Positions 26,810-37,029 of a stretch of DNA of 64,000 nucleotides are shown one piece after another. Numbering within the stretch: the stretch's first letter is position 1; every line of letters starts with the position of its first letter. Source of the stretch: Thiotrichaceae bacterium UBA4486 (lineage in GTDB: Bacteria; Pseudomonadota; Gammaproteobacteria; Eutrophobiales; Eutrophobiaceae); contig DGNS01000015.1 of the NCBI GenBank assembly GCA_002389045.1, positions 417,440-481,439 of the forward strand. The letters run 5' to 3'. The notes below the pieces were generated by a model. The model ran no database searches, was not told the origin of the DNA, and worked only from the letters and a program-made list of their open reading frames with translations. Position numbers and translations under genes: made by a program.

Positions 26810-28233
26810 TAATAAACCCCAATATCAATATAGGAGCGGGAGATCTTGTTCACCGAAACCACGTAGGCGGCCGTACGGTAGTCATTGATTTCATCATAGG
26901 ATCGTTTCGCCGCGAGGATCTCCTGGAAGGCCAGGCGCATGGTGTCATCGAGCCCGGATCGCACCAGGTCCAGTTCATCGGCGCCCCGGATCAACCCTTT
27001 CTCCATAATGTCGGGTGCGTCCTTGCCGGTCATTTCTTCCATCGCCTTGATGATTGCCTCTCCACGCAGTTCATCATAACGGCGTTCCATGCGGCCGAAC
27101 CGGATGTGTGAGAGATTACGGATCCACTCGAAATAAGAAACCGTGACACCGCCGGCATTGGCATAGGCGTCGGGAATGATGGGAATGCCGCGCTCGCGCA
27201 GAATCTCATCGGCTTCGAAAGTCACCGGGCCGTTGGCCGCCTCGACAATCAGTTTGGCCCGAATGCGTTTGGCATTCCCGGCGGTGATTTGCGCTTCCAT
27301 AGCGGCGGGGATGAGAATGTCACATTCCAGTTCCAGCTGGGCAGCGCCATCCTCGGTGTAGGTGGCGTCGGGAAAACCCTTGATGGTTTTACACTGGTTG
27401 ATGTATTGGCGGACATCCTCGACATTCAGGCCATTCTCGTTCACCAGTGCGCCGTCGCGTTCAATGATGGCGATGATTTTTGCGTCGTCCTCCTCATCAA
27501 GCAGCTTGGCGGCGTAATAACCGACATTACCCAGTCCCTGGATGACAATGCGTTTGCCCGCGCAACTGCCAACCAGGCCGGCGGCCTTGACCTCATCGGC
27601 ATGGCGGAAAAATTCACGAATCGCATAAACCACGCCGCGGCCGGTGGCCTCGGTGCGGCCGCGAATACCGCCGTGAGCGACCGGTTTACCGGTGACGCAG
27701 CCGGCGTAGTTGATATCGTCCGGGTTCAGGTGTTTGTAGGTATCGGCAATCCAGGCCATCTCGCGCTCGCCGGTACCCATATCCGGCGCCGGCACATTGG
27801 TGGCCGGACTCAAAAACCCCTTGCGGATCAGTTCGCGGGCAAAGCGGCGGGTGATCAGCTGCATTTCGTCGCGTTCATAGGCATTGGGGTCGATCAGCAA
27901 CCCGCCCTTGGAACCGCCGAACGGGACATCGACGATAGCGCACTTGTAGGTCATCAGCGCGGCCAGGGCTTCCACCTCATCCTGGTTGACGATGGATGCG
28001 AAACGGATGCCGCCCTTGGCCGGCAGCCGGTGGGTGCTGTGCGTGGCGCGCCAGCCGGTAAAAACCTCGACCTTGCCGCGGATATTCACGGGAAACTTTA
28101 CCTCGAGGATCGAGTTGCAGGCCTTGATGGCCTTGGCAATGCCTTCGTCCATATTGAGTACGGCAAAGGCGCGATCGGCCATCAGATTCACACTGTCGCA
28201 AAACGAAAGTGTTTTTTTCCCGGCTTTAGTCAT
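26809..28233 (-). CDS. Glu/Leu/Phe/Val-type dehydrogenase, probable glutamate dehydrogenase
   Basis: This oxidoreductase is expected to interconvert glutamate and 2-oxoglutarate plus ammonia with NAD(P). The 474-residue product has the substrate region THRLPAKGGIRF with the conserved lysines, MTYKCAIVDVPFGGSKGGL with the catalytic Lys, and PAPDMGTGEREMAWI. The dinucleotide motif is VIQGLGNVGYYAA. It is somewhat longer than the common 420-residue NAD-type enzymes, with extra sequence at both ends. Cofactor specificity cannot be decided by eye. It is a single gene facing clpB. Confidence 0.88.
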   Translation of the reverse strand: MTKAGKKTLSFCDSVNLMADRAFAVLNMDEGIAKAIKACNSILEVKFPVNIRGKVEVFTGWRATHSTHRLPAKGGIRFASIVNQDEVEALAALMTYKCAIVDVPFGGSKGGLLIDPNAYERDEMQLITRRFARELIRKGFLSPATNVPAPDMGTGEREMAWIADTYKHLNPDDINYAGCVTGKPVAHGGIRGRTEATGRGVVYAIREFFRHADEVKAAGLVGSCAGKRIVIQGLGNVGYYAAKLLDEEDDAKIIAIIERDGALVNENGLNVEDVRQYINQCKTIKGFPDATYTEDGAAQLELECDILIPAAMEAQITAGNAKRIRAKLIVEAANGPVTFEADEILRERGIPIIPDAYANAGGVTVSYFEWIRNLSHIRFGRMERRYDELRGEAIIKAMEEMTGKDAPDIMEKGLIRGADELDLVRSGLDDTMRLAFQEILAAKRSYDEINDYRTAAYVVSVNKISRSYIDIGVY

Positions 28234-28282
28234 CGTGATTCCCCTGTTATTGATGCCAGTATGTGTTCAGTCCCGTGGGTTT

Positions 28283-28472
28283 ACCCTAACGTTGCATAAA
28301 TTTTTGGCGCAGGACCGCTCCGCTCCTTCTATAGCAGCATTTTCCGGGCCGTTCTCGCTTTTCCCAATCCTCACATAGAGTGAGCTATGCTCCGGTTGGA
28401 AAAATCTGCGCGCGACCCGGAAAATACCGCTCTAAAAGCCCCTGCATCCAAAAATTTATGCAACGTTAGGGT
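28283..28472. repeat. Palindromic intergenic element with 25-bp perfect terminal inverted repeats
   Basis: The arms at 28283-28307 (beginning ACCCTAACGTTGCATAAA) and 28448-28472 are perfect inverted copies, and weaker pairing continues outside to about 28272 and 28483. Inside are nested imperfect arms: ATTTTCCGGG near 28332 against CCCGGAAAAT near 28417, TTTTCCCAAT against TTGGAAAAA, and CATAG/CTATG at the centre. The whole 190 bp could therefore fold as one long hairpin. It carries no convincing gene and ends five bases from the pgeF stop codon. The form is that of a MITE or REP-like dispersed repeat. Confidence 0.8.
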
Positions 28473-28476
28473 TTAC

Positions 28477-29217
28477 TTACGGGTCCATCCAGATCAACGT
28501 AGCCATGCGCCCCGTCACCCCGTCCCGCCTGTGCGAATAATAATCAGTGTCGTTGGCAAACGTACAATCATTATTATGATAGATGCGCCTGCATCCTGCA
28601 TGTCTCAAGGCGATGTCCACCATTCGTCCCAGGTCGGCATACCAGTGTCCGCTGCGTGACGGGATGAACGCCTGGTCATAATCCGCACTGCTTTGCAGAC
28701 AGGCATCACGAACCGGCGCATCGATTTCATAATGCCTTGCACTGATGTGCGGCCCAATCCAGGCCATGGTGCGGTGTGTGTCCGGCGCAAACAGGCCCGC
28801 TGCAACCGCAATGATTCCCCTGCTGATACCACGCCAGCCGGCATGAACGGCGACGATTTTTTTCTCCTCCGTATTACAAAGCAGCACCGGTACGCAGTCC
28901 GCGGTGAGTATGGCGCAGATCACTCCCGCCGCAGTCGTCACTGCGCCGTCCGCGATCCTGTCGGTGGCGGGACTGTCGAGGTCGATAATGTCTGTACCAT
29001 GGACCTGTTCGAGCCATTGCGGCGGCGCCGGCAGGGATAATCGTTGCGCCAGTCGCCGGCGGTTTTCATGCACATGATCCTCCTTGTCATTGACATGCAT
29101 GGCCAGGTTCAGGTCGGCAAATCGACCGCGGCTGACACCGCCGTTTCTGCGGCTGGTCCCGGCATGTAACCAGTCGGGGGAGGGCCAGCTTGCATCGGCC
29201 CATACGCTGTCAGCCAT
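28477..29217 (-). CDS. pgeF: Peptidoglycan editing factor PgeF (laccase-domain / YfiH family)
   Basis: YfiH/PgeF proteins hydrolyse wrongly incorporated amino acids (L-Ser) from UDP-MurNAc-peptides; older annotation calls them polyphenol oxidases. The 246-residue product has HGTDIIDL, the zinc motifs ADCVPVLL and HAGWRG, and C-terminal NDCTFAN...YSHRRDG. ATG 29217 overlaps the rluD stop by 8 bp, and the frame open further upstream lies inside rluD. Its neighbour rluD is the usual partner in gammaproteobacteria. Confidence 0.92.
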   Translation of the reverse strand: MADSVWADASWPSPDWLHAGTSRRNGGVSRGRFADLNLAMHVNDKEDHVHENRRRLAQRLSLPAPPQWLEQVHGTDIIDLDSPATDRIADGAVTTAAGVICAILTADCVPVLLCNTEEKKIVAVHAGWRGISRGIIAVAAGLFAPDTHRTMAWIGPHISARHYEIDAPVRDACLQSSADYDQAFIPSRSGHWYADLGRMVDIALRHAGCRRIYHNNDCTFANDTDYYSHRRDGVTGRMATLIWMDP

Positions 29218-30157
29218 GATCCCGAATGACGCCAAGCAAATCGGAAAAATCATCGGGCAGGGGCGCCTGCCAGCTCATCAGCTCCCCGCTGTCGGGATGG
29301 GCCAGTTCCAGCAGGCAGGCGTGCAGGGCCTGGCGTTTAAAGGCGCGGATTGAGTCGCGTACCGATTCCGCGTAACCCGGGGGCACAAACGCGCGGCCGC
29401 CGTAAACCGGGTCACCGACGACTGGATGTTTCAGACTGGCCATGTGTACACGGATTTGATGGGTGCGTCCGGTTTCAAGAGAGCAACGCAGCAGGGTGAA
29501 GCCGCGCAGGCGTTCCTCGATGACGTAATGTGTGCGGGCCGGTTTGCCGGCATGATGTATGGCCATGCGTGTACGCTTGACGGGATGCCGTCCGACGGGT
29601 TGGTCGATTGTTCCGCCGCCAATCAACTCGCCCCGCACCAGCGCCAGGTATTGCCGGCGCACCCGGCGTGCCTGTATGGCCGCTACCAGTCGTGTATGCG
29701 CTTCGGGTGTTTTTGCGATGACCATCAGACCGGTGGTGTCCTTGTCCAGACGATGGACGATGCCGGCGCGCGGGAGCTTGCCGAGCTCATCGGTATGATG
29801 CATCAGGGCGTTCATGAGGGTATGTTGCTGATTGCCGGCACCGGGATGCACCACCAGACCGGCCGGTTTGTTGATCACGATGATATGCGTGTCTTCATGG
29901 ATGATATCGAGATCAATGGCTTCGGCCTGCGCTGCCTGAACAGTGTCGTAGACGACTTCGATTTCGACCTTTTCACCACCCTGGATACGATGACGTTGAC
30001 TGACGATGCGGTCGTCCAGGCGCACCCGGCCTTCACGGATCCAGCCCTGTAGCCTGGACCTGGAATGCTGGTCGAAGACAGTGGCGAGCGCCTGGTCCAG
30101 CCTGAGGCCGGTCAGTGCTTCGGGGATCCTGGCTCGGAGTGTCGCGGAACTGGACAT
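29210..30157 (-). CDS. rluD: 23S rRNA pseudouridine synthase RluD
   Basis: RluD makes pseudouridines 1911, 1915 and 1917 in helix 69 of 23S rRNA. The 315-residue protein has an N-terminal S4 RNA-binding domain (about residues 15-65) and the catalytic motif HRLDKDTTGLMV with the active aspartate. The RluD-family region RTHQIRVHMASLKHPVVGDPVYGG follows. It is divergent from bamD and overlaps pgeF, matching the bamD/rluD/pgeF arrangement found widely. Confidence 0.95.
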   Translation of the reverse strand: MSSSATLRARIPEALTGLRLDQALATVFDQHSRSRLQGWIREGRVRLDDRIVSQRHRIQGGEKVEIEVVYDTVQAAQAEAIDLDIIHEDTHIIVINKPAGLVVHPGAGNQQHTLMNALMHHTDELGKLPRAGIVHRLDKDTTGLMVIAKTPEAHTRLVAAIQARRVRRQYLALVRGELIGGGTIDQPVGRHPVKRTRMAIHHAGKPARTHYVIEERLRGFTLLRCSLETGRTHQIRVHMASLKHPVVGDPVYGGRAFVPPGYAESVRDSIRAFKRQALHACLLELAHPDSGELMSWQAPLPDDFSDLLGVIRDHG

Positions 30158-30177
30158 AGAATCGGAATTCAGAGGTT

Positions 30178-30200
30178 TAACCCTGATGTTGCATAACGGT
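30178..30200. repeat. Partial copy of the palindromic element terminus
   Basis: The stretch TTAACCCTGATGTTGCATAA near 30178-30198 closely resembles the terminal arm of the 28283-28472 element (TTACCCTAACGTTGCATAA), with a few differences. No matching inverted arm is visible nearby. It lies in the rluD-bamD divergent spacer. Confidence 0.35.
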
Positions 30201-30297
30201 CGAATCTGTACACCGATGTTGCCAAAATATTAATGTGTGCTCGGCTTTTGTGCGAAACGATTTTGCTCTGACAGTCCGATTAGGATACTCTTTTTCC

Positions 30298-31080
30298 ATG
30301 CGAATTATTATTCTTCTGTTGGGTCTTTGCCTGTTGCCCTCCTGCTCCTATTTCGGTGGCGACAAGAAAGAGGACGAAACCGAAAACTGGAGTGCCGATC
30401 GATTGTATAACGAGGCCAAGGGCGCGCTTGATGCCGGCGACTGGAGCAAGGCCATCAGTATGTACGAACGCCTGGAATCGCGTTTCCCCTTCGGCGTCTA
30501 TGGCCAGCAATCCGTGCTGGATCTGGCCTATGCCTATTACAAGAGTGATCAGCCTGAAGCCGCGGTTTCCGCGGCTAATCGTTTCATCAAGCTCTATCCG
30601 CAAAACGACCATGTGGATTACGCTTATTACCTGAAGGGACTGGCCAACTTCAACAAGGGCAAGGGACTGATAGATCGCATTGCCAGGATCGATACTTCAC
30701 AACGCGATCCCGGCGCCGCCATGCTGGCTTTCCAGGATTTCTCCGAACTGGTCGAACGCTACCCGGACAGCCAGTACGCCCCGGACAGCCGCAAACGCAT
30801 GGTCTATCTGAGAAACATACTCGCCGAACACGAGGTGCATGTGGCCCATTATTACATGCGCCGGTCGGCCTATCTGGCCGCCGCCAACCGGGCCCGTCTG
30901 GTGGTGGAGCAGTACCAGCGCACACCATCGGTACCCGATGCACTGTCCATCATGGCCAAGGCCTACAAGATCCTCGGCATGGACGATCTGTCGCGCGACT
31001 CGTTACGCGTTCTGGAACTCAACTATCCGAACTATCCGGGCATTCGCGAGGTGCAGGAAATCGTCATCACCGAGGGTTGA
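30298..31080 (+). CDS. bamD: Outer-membrane assembly lipoprotein BamD
   Basis: BamD is the essential lipoprotein of the BAM complex that inserts beta-barrel proteins in the outer membrane. ATG 30298 starts a signal peptide with lipobox LLPSC at about residues 13-17, followed by five TPR-like repeats and the family stretch FPFGVYGQQSVLDLAYAYYK. The mature length and C-terminus (NYPNYPGIREVQEI) are typical. AGGA at about 30282 is the likely ribosome site. It is convergent with nadE, 8 bp apart. Confidence 0.95.
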   Translation: MRIIILLLGLCLLPSCSYFGGDKKEDETENWSADRLYNEAKGALDAGDWSKAISMYERLESRFPFGVYGQQSVLDLAYAYYKSDQPEAAVSAANRFIKLYPQNDHVDYAYYLKGLANFNKGKGLIDRIARIDTSQRDPGAAMLAFQDFSELVERYPDSQYAPDSRKRMVYLRNILAEHEVHVAHYYMRRSAYLAAANRARLVVEQYQRTPSVPDALSIMAKAYKILGMDDLSRDSLRVLELNYPNYPGIREVQEIVITEG

Positions 31081-31088
31081 CCCGCCGC

Positions 31089-32714
31089 TCATCGCTCCCG
31101 GTAGCCGGAGGTAATCGGGTAACGCCGGTCGCGACCAAAGGCGCGGCGGCTGATTCGCACTCCCGGAGCCGCCTGCCGCCGCTTGTATTCATTCCTGTCC
31201 ACCATTTCGATAACGGCCACCACCGTGTCGTGATCATAGCCCGCGCGGATGATGTCATCGGGTGATTGATCCCGTTCGATATAACGTTCGAGTACGGGAT
31301 CGAGTATGTCATAGGGTGGCAGCGAATCCTCGTCACGCTGGTCGGGTTTCAGTTCGGCGCTGGGCGGCCGGGTGATCACCCGTTCCGGGATCACTTCCCG
31401 GTCACGGTTTCGCCAGCGCGAGAGTTCATAAACCAGGGTTTTTTTCACATCTTTCAGGGGTGCGAATCCGCCGGCCATGTCGCCGTACAAGGTTGCGTAA
31501 CCGACTGACATTTCGCTCTTGTTGCCGGTGGCCAGTACCAGTTTGCCGCTCTTGTTGGAAATGGCCATGAGCAATGTGCCCCGACACCTGGCCTGGATAT
31601 TTTCCTCGGTCGTGTCCGGCGAGCGACCGGCAAACACCGGCTCCAGTGCCTCGATGAAACTTTGGTAGAGTTTCCCGATCGGGATCAGCGTGTACTCTAC
31701 ACCGAGGCGTTCGCACTGTTCCACGGCATCTTCGACGCTCATGTCCGCGGTGAAAGGCGAAGGCATGAGCACGCACTCGACATTGTTTTCGCCGAGCGCG
31801 TCCACCGCCAGGCACAGGGTCAGCGCGGAATCGATGCCGCCGGACAGACCGATGACCGCACCCTTGAATCCGTTTTTGTAAACATAATCGCGAATCCCCA
31901 GCACCAGCGCCGAGTAGATATTGTCCAGCCGCGGTAATTGCGTAATGCTCGCGTGATCCGTGGTAAAACGGCCCGGAGTTGCCGGATCGTATTCGACAAA
32001 ATACAGCTCATCCCGAAATTCGCCGGCCTGGAAAATCCTGTTGCCGTCGCGGTCAACGATCAATGAGCCACCATCGAACACCAGTTCATCCTGACCGCCA
32101 ATCATGTTGACGTACACAATATCCAGTTGATTGTCCCGTGCGCGCCGCGCGACCACCTCGTGGCGCTGGGCGAGTTTCTCCATATGAAACGGTGATGCAT
32201 TGATATTGATCAGTAACGTGGCGCCGGCAGCCGCGGCGTCATGACATGGTTGTTCTTCCCAGATATCCTCGCAGATGGTAACAGCGGTGCGGGTACCGAA
32301 AAGATCAATCACACAGGTCTGATCCCCGCTGTTGAAATAGCGTTTTTCATCGAAAACGCCGTAATTGGGCAGGATTTGCTTTTTTGCATTAGCGACAAGC
32401 TTGCCATCGCGGATGATGGCACAGGCATTGAACAGCCGGCCTGCCTCGGCAAGTGGATAGCCCAGCAGCAGTGTAATTCCGGCACAGTGTGTGCGGATTT
32501 CCTGCAGGCATTTTTCAGCCTGCCGTATAAAACCGGGGCGCAACAGTAAATCTTCCGGCGGATAACCGGTCAGCGCCAGTTCCGGGAAAATGATGACATC
32601 GGCATGACGGTCTTTTGCCGCCTGGAGTTCCTCGATGATACGCACCCGGTTCTGTTCGATGGCGCCCACGGTCAGGTTGACCTGGGCAAGGCAAAGACTG
32701 AATTTTGCGTTCAT
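31089..32714 (-). CDS. nadE: Glutamine-dependent NAD+ synthetase
   Basis: NadE amidates deamido-NAD with ammonia from glutamine. The 541-residue protein joins an N-terminal nitrilase-type glutaminase (catalytic Glu in FPELALTGYPPEDLL, Lys in KQILPNYGVFDE, Cys in TICEDIWE) to a C-terminal synthetase with the PP-loop GLSGGIDSALT. The frame is open further upstream, but MNAKFSLCLAQVN at 32714 is the family-typical start. It may be read with sucCD, which lie upstream on the same strand, across a 273-bp gap that holds only a small hairpin (32743-32763). Confidence 0.95.
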   Translation of the reverse strand: MNAKFSLCLAQVNLTVGAIEQNRVRIIEELQAAKDRHADVIIFPELALTGYPPEDLLLRPGFIRQAEKCLQEIRTHCAGITLLLGYPLAEAGRLFNACAIIRDGKLVANAKKQILPNYGVFDEKRYFNSGDQTCVIDLFGTRTAVTICEDIWEEQPCHDAAAAGATLLININASPFHMEKLAQRHEVVARRARDNQLDIVYVNMIGGQDELVFDGGSLIVDRDGNRIFQAGEFRDELYFVEYDPATPGRFTTDHASITQLPRLDNIYSALVLGIRDYVYKNGFKGAVIGLSGGIDSALTLCLAVDALGENNVECVLMPSPFTADMSVEDAVEQCERLGVEYTLIPIGKLYQSFIEALEPVFAGRSPDTTEENIQARCRGTLLMAISNKSGKLVLATGNKSEMSVGYATLYGDMAGGFAPLKDVKKTLVYELSRWRNRDREVIPERVITRPPSAELKPDQRDEDSLPPYDILDPVLERYIERDQSPDDIIRAGYDHDTVVAVIEMVDRNEYKRRQAAPGVRISRRAFGRDRRYPITSGYRER

Positions 32715-32987
32715 GAAACCGGATTGTAATGCATATGGATGTGCCGGGTTGCAGAAACCTGGCGGTGTTCCGCGAGGCTGAAGTGCGTGTGACACCGTAT
32801 AATGCCCGGGAAATGATTGCAGTCAGGGACCGGTGTTTTATACATCGGCATCTATCCGGATATCAGTCGCCAACTGATCGAACCGCCGGTGATGGATTGC
32901 AGGAATAAACGCAGTCCGTACGCGTGCAGACAGCAGTGACGATTGAACCGGCAGGTGACTCACTGACTGAATTGCGGTGAATGACTC

Positions 32988-33860
32988 TCAGCCCATAATG
33001 GATTTGATCGCCTGACCCAGATTGCCCGGTGACTTCACGGTCTTGACACCGGCGGCCTCCAGGGCGGCAAACTTGTCATCGGCGGTACCCTTGCCACCGG
33101 AAATGATCGCGCCGGCGTGTCCCATGCGCTTGCCAGGCGGTGCCGTGACGCCGGCGATATAACCCACGACCGGTTTACTGACATGGTCCTTGATAAACCC
33201 GGCCGCTTCCTCCTCGGCCGTGCCGCCGATCTCGCCGACCATGATAATGCCGGTTGTTTCGGGGTCGGCCTCGAACAGCGCCAGGCAGTCAATGAAGTTC
33301 ATGCCGTGGATGGGATCGCCGCCGATGCCGACACAGGTACTTTGTCCGAGGCCAATCTGCGTGGTCTGGTGCACCGCCTCGTAGGTGAGGGTCCCCGAAC
33401 GCGAGATCACGCCGATGCAACCGGCCTTGTGAATGCTCCCCGGCATAATGCCAATCTTGGATTTTCCCGGACTGATGAGCCCCGGGCAGTTGGGACCGAT
33501 GAGCCGTGTTTTCGGATAATGATCCAGCATGGCCCGCACCTTGACCATGTCGACCACGGGAATGCCCTCGGTAATGCAGACGATCAGCCTGATGCCGGCC
33601 TCGGCGGCCTCGGCAATGGCTTCGGCGGCAAACGCGGCCGGCACCATGATCATGCTGGCATCGGCTGAGGTTTCCCGAACCGCATCGAATACCGTATTAA
33701 AAACCGGCCGGTCCAGATGCTTTTCGCCGCCGCGGCCCGGCGTAATGCCGCCGACCACGTTGGTGCCGTAGTCGATGGCCTGTTGGGCATGGAACGTGCC
33801 CTGCTTGCCGGTAAATCCCTGCACCAGTACCCGGGTGTGTTCGTCAATAAGGATGGACAT
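32988..33860 (-). CDS. sucD: Succinyl-CoA synthetase alpha subunit
   Basis: SucD with SucC interconverts succinyl-CoA and succinate in the TCA cycle, with nucleotide phosphorylation. The 290-residue product has the CoA-binding N-terminus VQGFTGKQGTFHAQQAI and the phosphohistidine loop GHAGAIISGGKGTADDK. The RSGTLTYEAVHQTTQIGLGQSTC region spans the alpha-beta contact. It is two bases downstream of sucC, so the two are surely co-translated. No other TCA genes lie nearby. Confidence 0.97.
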   Translation of the reverse strand: MSILIDEHTRVLVQGFTGKQGTFHAQQAIDYGTNVVGGITPGRGGEKHLDRPVFNTVFDAVRETSADASMIMVPAAFAAEAIAEAAEAGIRLIVCITEGIPVVDMVKVRAMLDHYPKTRLIGPNCPGLISPGKSKIGIMPGSIHKAGCIGVISRSGTLTYEAVHQTTQIGLGQSTCVGIGGDPIHGMNFIDCLALFEADPETTGIIMVGEIGGTAEEEAAGFIKDHVSKPVVGYIAGVTAPPGKRMGHAGAIISGGKGTADDKFAALEAAGVKTVKSPGNLGQAIKSIMG

Positions 33861-33862
33861 GA

Positions 33863-35029
<1,167 letters not shown>

Positions 35030-35192
35030 GGCGAATGTTCCTTCTGGGGGTTAGGATTCTTTATCGGTTATGCTGCGGTTATTCTGAAATCGGGCAAGCC
35101 GTGACTGGTTTCATGGATCTCTATGGATAATTATGATGACATCATGCGGAAAATTACATGTATTACCGGATAACGTCTGAATTACAGTGCTG

Positions 35193-35444
35193 ATGTTCAG
35201 AATTCTGCTGCTCGTTGTCGTTGTCTGGTTACTATTTAAGGTGTTTACCCGCTCAAGATCAAGCGCGGGTGAACATAAAGCCGGTGAGGGCATGCGCGGA
35301 TCCGGCATCATGCGACGTTGCGATTATTGCGATGTTTTTGTTCCCGGGGACGAATCCATCCGGGACGGGGAGCGTTATTTCTGCTCGGAACAACACAGAC
35401 AGGCCAGCCTGAATGGACCCGAAGATCCCAAGTGTGGTAACTGA
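35193..35444 (+). CDS. Small membrane protein with Cys-rich motif (PP0621-like)
   Basis: This protein of about 83 residues has one N-terminal hydrophobic segment (RILLLVVVVWLLFKVF), a Gly/Ser-rich linker, and a compact motif CDYCDVFVPGDESI...RYFCSEQH. The motif has two cysteines, a third Cys and a His, like a small zinc ribbon. The family is named after Pseudomonas PP0621 and usually sits just before pilS, as here, but its function is unknown. The start may be GTG 35187 or ATG 35193. It overlaps pilS by 32 bp, suggesting translational coupling. Confidence 0.75.
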   Translation: MFRILLLVVVVWLLFKVFTRSRSSAGEHKAGEGMRGSGIMRRCDYCDVFVPGDESIRDGERYFCSEQHRQASLNGPEDPKCGN

Positions 35445-37029
35445 ACCCCAGCGTACAAACTGGCGGGCGTTACAGTATTTCAACCTGTACCGGATTCTCG
35501 TCGGTCTGCTCTTCGTTGCCCTGATCTGGACCGGCAGTCTGCCCGAGCCCCTGGGTGTTGTAAACCAGCAGCTTTTTTCCATTACCATTCACCTGTATTT
35601 CCTTTCAGCCATCCTGGTGTCGTTTGTCATAGCCTCACGCATTCCGGGCTTGATAACCCAGGTTACGTTGTATGTTGTCATAGATGTTGCCGCCATCACG
35701 CTGATGATGTACACAAGTAACGGCCTCAGCAGCGGCTTTGGCATGTTGCTGGTCATTGTCGTGGCCGGTGGCAGTATCCTCGTCGCCGGCAGGATCGCCA
35801 TACTGTTTGCCGCCATCGCCAGCCTGGCGGTGCTCGGGCTTGAAATCTATCAGCAGTTTTTCCGCGAGTACTTCAATCCCAACTATACCCACGCCGGGTT
35901 CCTGGGCGTCACTTTTTTTATTACGGCGCTGCTCGGGCACATGCTCTCGGCGCGGGTACAAAAGAGCGAGGCGCTGGCCGAACAGCGGGCCATAGATCTC
36001 AAGGAAATGGCCCGTCTCAACGAGCATATCGTCCAGCGTATGCAGTCCGGTATACTCGTGCTCGACAGGCACCGGCAGATTCGGCTTATCAACAATTCCG
36101 CGATGATGATGCTGGCTGCCGCGGGTGATGTGACGGGTAAATCCATTAGCGAACTGTCACCGGAAATCAACCGGCTGCTTGATCTGCACGAGCAGAACAG
36201 CCGCGCACACAGTTTCGAAATTCACCAGAAATCCAGCAACCTGGATCTCAAGGCCGCCATAGCGGACATGGGCGAAAAGGAACAGGGGGACGTACTGATC
36301 TTTCTCGATGAAATCGCACTGTTGCGGCAGCAGGCGCAGGGAATGAAGCTGGCCTCACTCGGCCGCCTGACAGCCAGTATCGCCCACGAGATTCGTAATC
36401 CGCTTGGCGCCATCAGTCATGCCGGACAGTTATTATCGGAATCCGATGACCTGTGCCGGGAAGACCAGCGGCTGATGCAAATCATCCGTGACCAGTCACA
36501 GCGCATCAACAGCATCATCGAGAATGTACTCAGTCTCAGCAAACGCAAGCCGCCCGATCCCAGCGGTGTCAGGATCCGTGAATGGTTGCACAGGTTCGCC
36601 GCTGAGTTGTGTGAGAAATATGAACTGGCGCCGGAATCGATCCGGGTGGAAGTCGAGCCGGCCGACCTGGAAATCAAAATGGACTCCACGCAGTTACACC
36701 AGGTGATCTGGAACCTGAGTGAAAACGCCCTGCGTTACAGCCGCGGTGCATTCAACATTAAATATATCGCGGCCGTATACCCGGATTCAGGCCGTTCCTA
36801 TATCGATGTCATCGATACCGGTCCCGGCCTGCCGGAAGCGATCAGCAAACACTTGTTTGAACCTTTTGTTACCAGCGAAAGCAGTGGTACGGGCCTCGGT
36901 CTTTATATTGCCAGGGAACTGTGCGAGGCGAACCAGGCGACCCTGGTGGTGCAACACAATTCGGACGAGGGTTGCCACTTCCGCATCAATTTCCCATGGT
37001 TTGACAAGCGCGATACCATAGCCTCATGA
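35413..37029 (+). CDS. pilS: Sensor histidine kinase PilS
   Basis: PilS is the inner-membrane sensor that phosphorylates PilR to control pilin transcription; in Pseudomonas it senses PilA in the membrane. The 538-residue product has six hydrophobic segments in residues 20-185 and a PAS-like domain (about 205-310). The H-box is SIAHEIRNPLGAISHA. The N-box HQVIWNLSENALRYS and the G boxes DTGPGLP and SGTGLGLYIARELC are all intact. pilR overlaps it by 4 bp. Confidence 0.92.
   Translation: MDPKIPSVVTEPQRTNWRALQYFNLYRILVGLLFVALIWTGSLPEPLGVVNQQLFSITIHLYFLSAILVSFVIASRIPGLITQVTLYVVIDVAAITLMMYTSNGLSSGFGMLLVIVVAGGSILVAGRIAILFAAIASLAVLGLEIYQQFFREYFNPNYTHAGFLGVTFFITALLGHMLSARVQKSEALAEQRAIDLKEMARLNEHIVQRMQSGILVLDRHRQIRLINNSAMMMLAAAGDVTGKSISELSPEINRLLDLHEQNSRAHSFEIHQKSSNLDLKAAIADMGEKEQGDVLIFLDEIALLRQQAQGMKLASLGRLTASIAHEIRNPLGAISHAGQLLSESDDLCREDQRLMQIIRDQSQRINSIIENVLSLSKRKPPDPSGVRIREWLHRFAAELCEKYELAPESIRVEVEPADLEIKMDSTQLHQVIWNLSENALRYSRGAFNIKYIAAVYPDSGRSYIDVIDTGPGLPEAISKHLFEPFVTSESSGTGLGLYIARELCEANQATLVVQHNSDEGCHFRINFPWFDKRDTIAS

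Noticed and set aside
28387..28659. Small open frames inside the palindromic element
   Set aside because: They arise from the inverted repeat itself and show no conserved protein features.
32743..32763. GCCGGGTT/AACCTGGC hairpin upstream of nadE as terminator of sucCD
   Set aside because: The stem is short with a wobble pair and no T-run follows on the minus strand.
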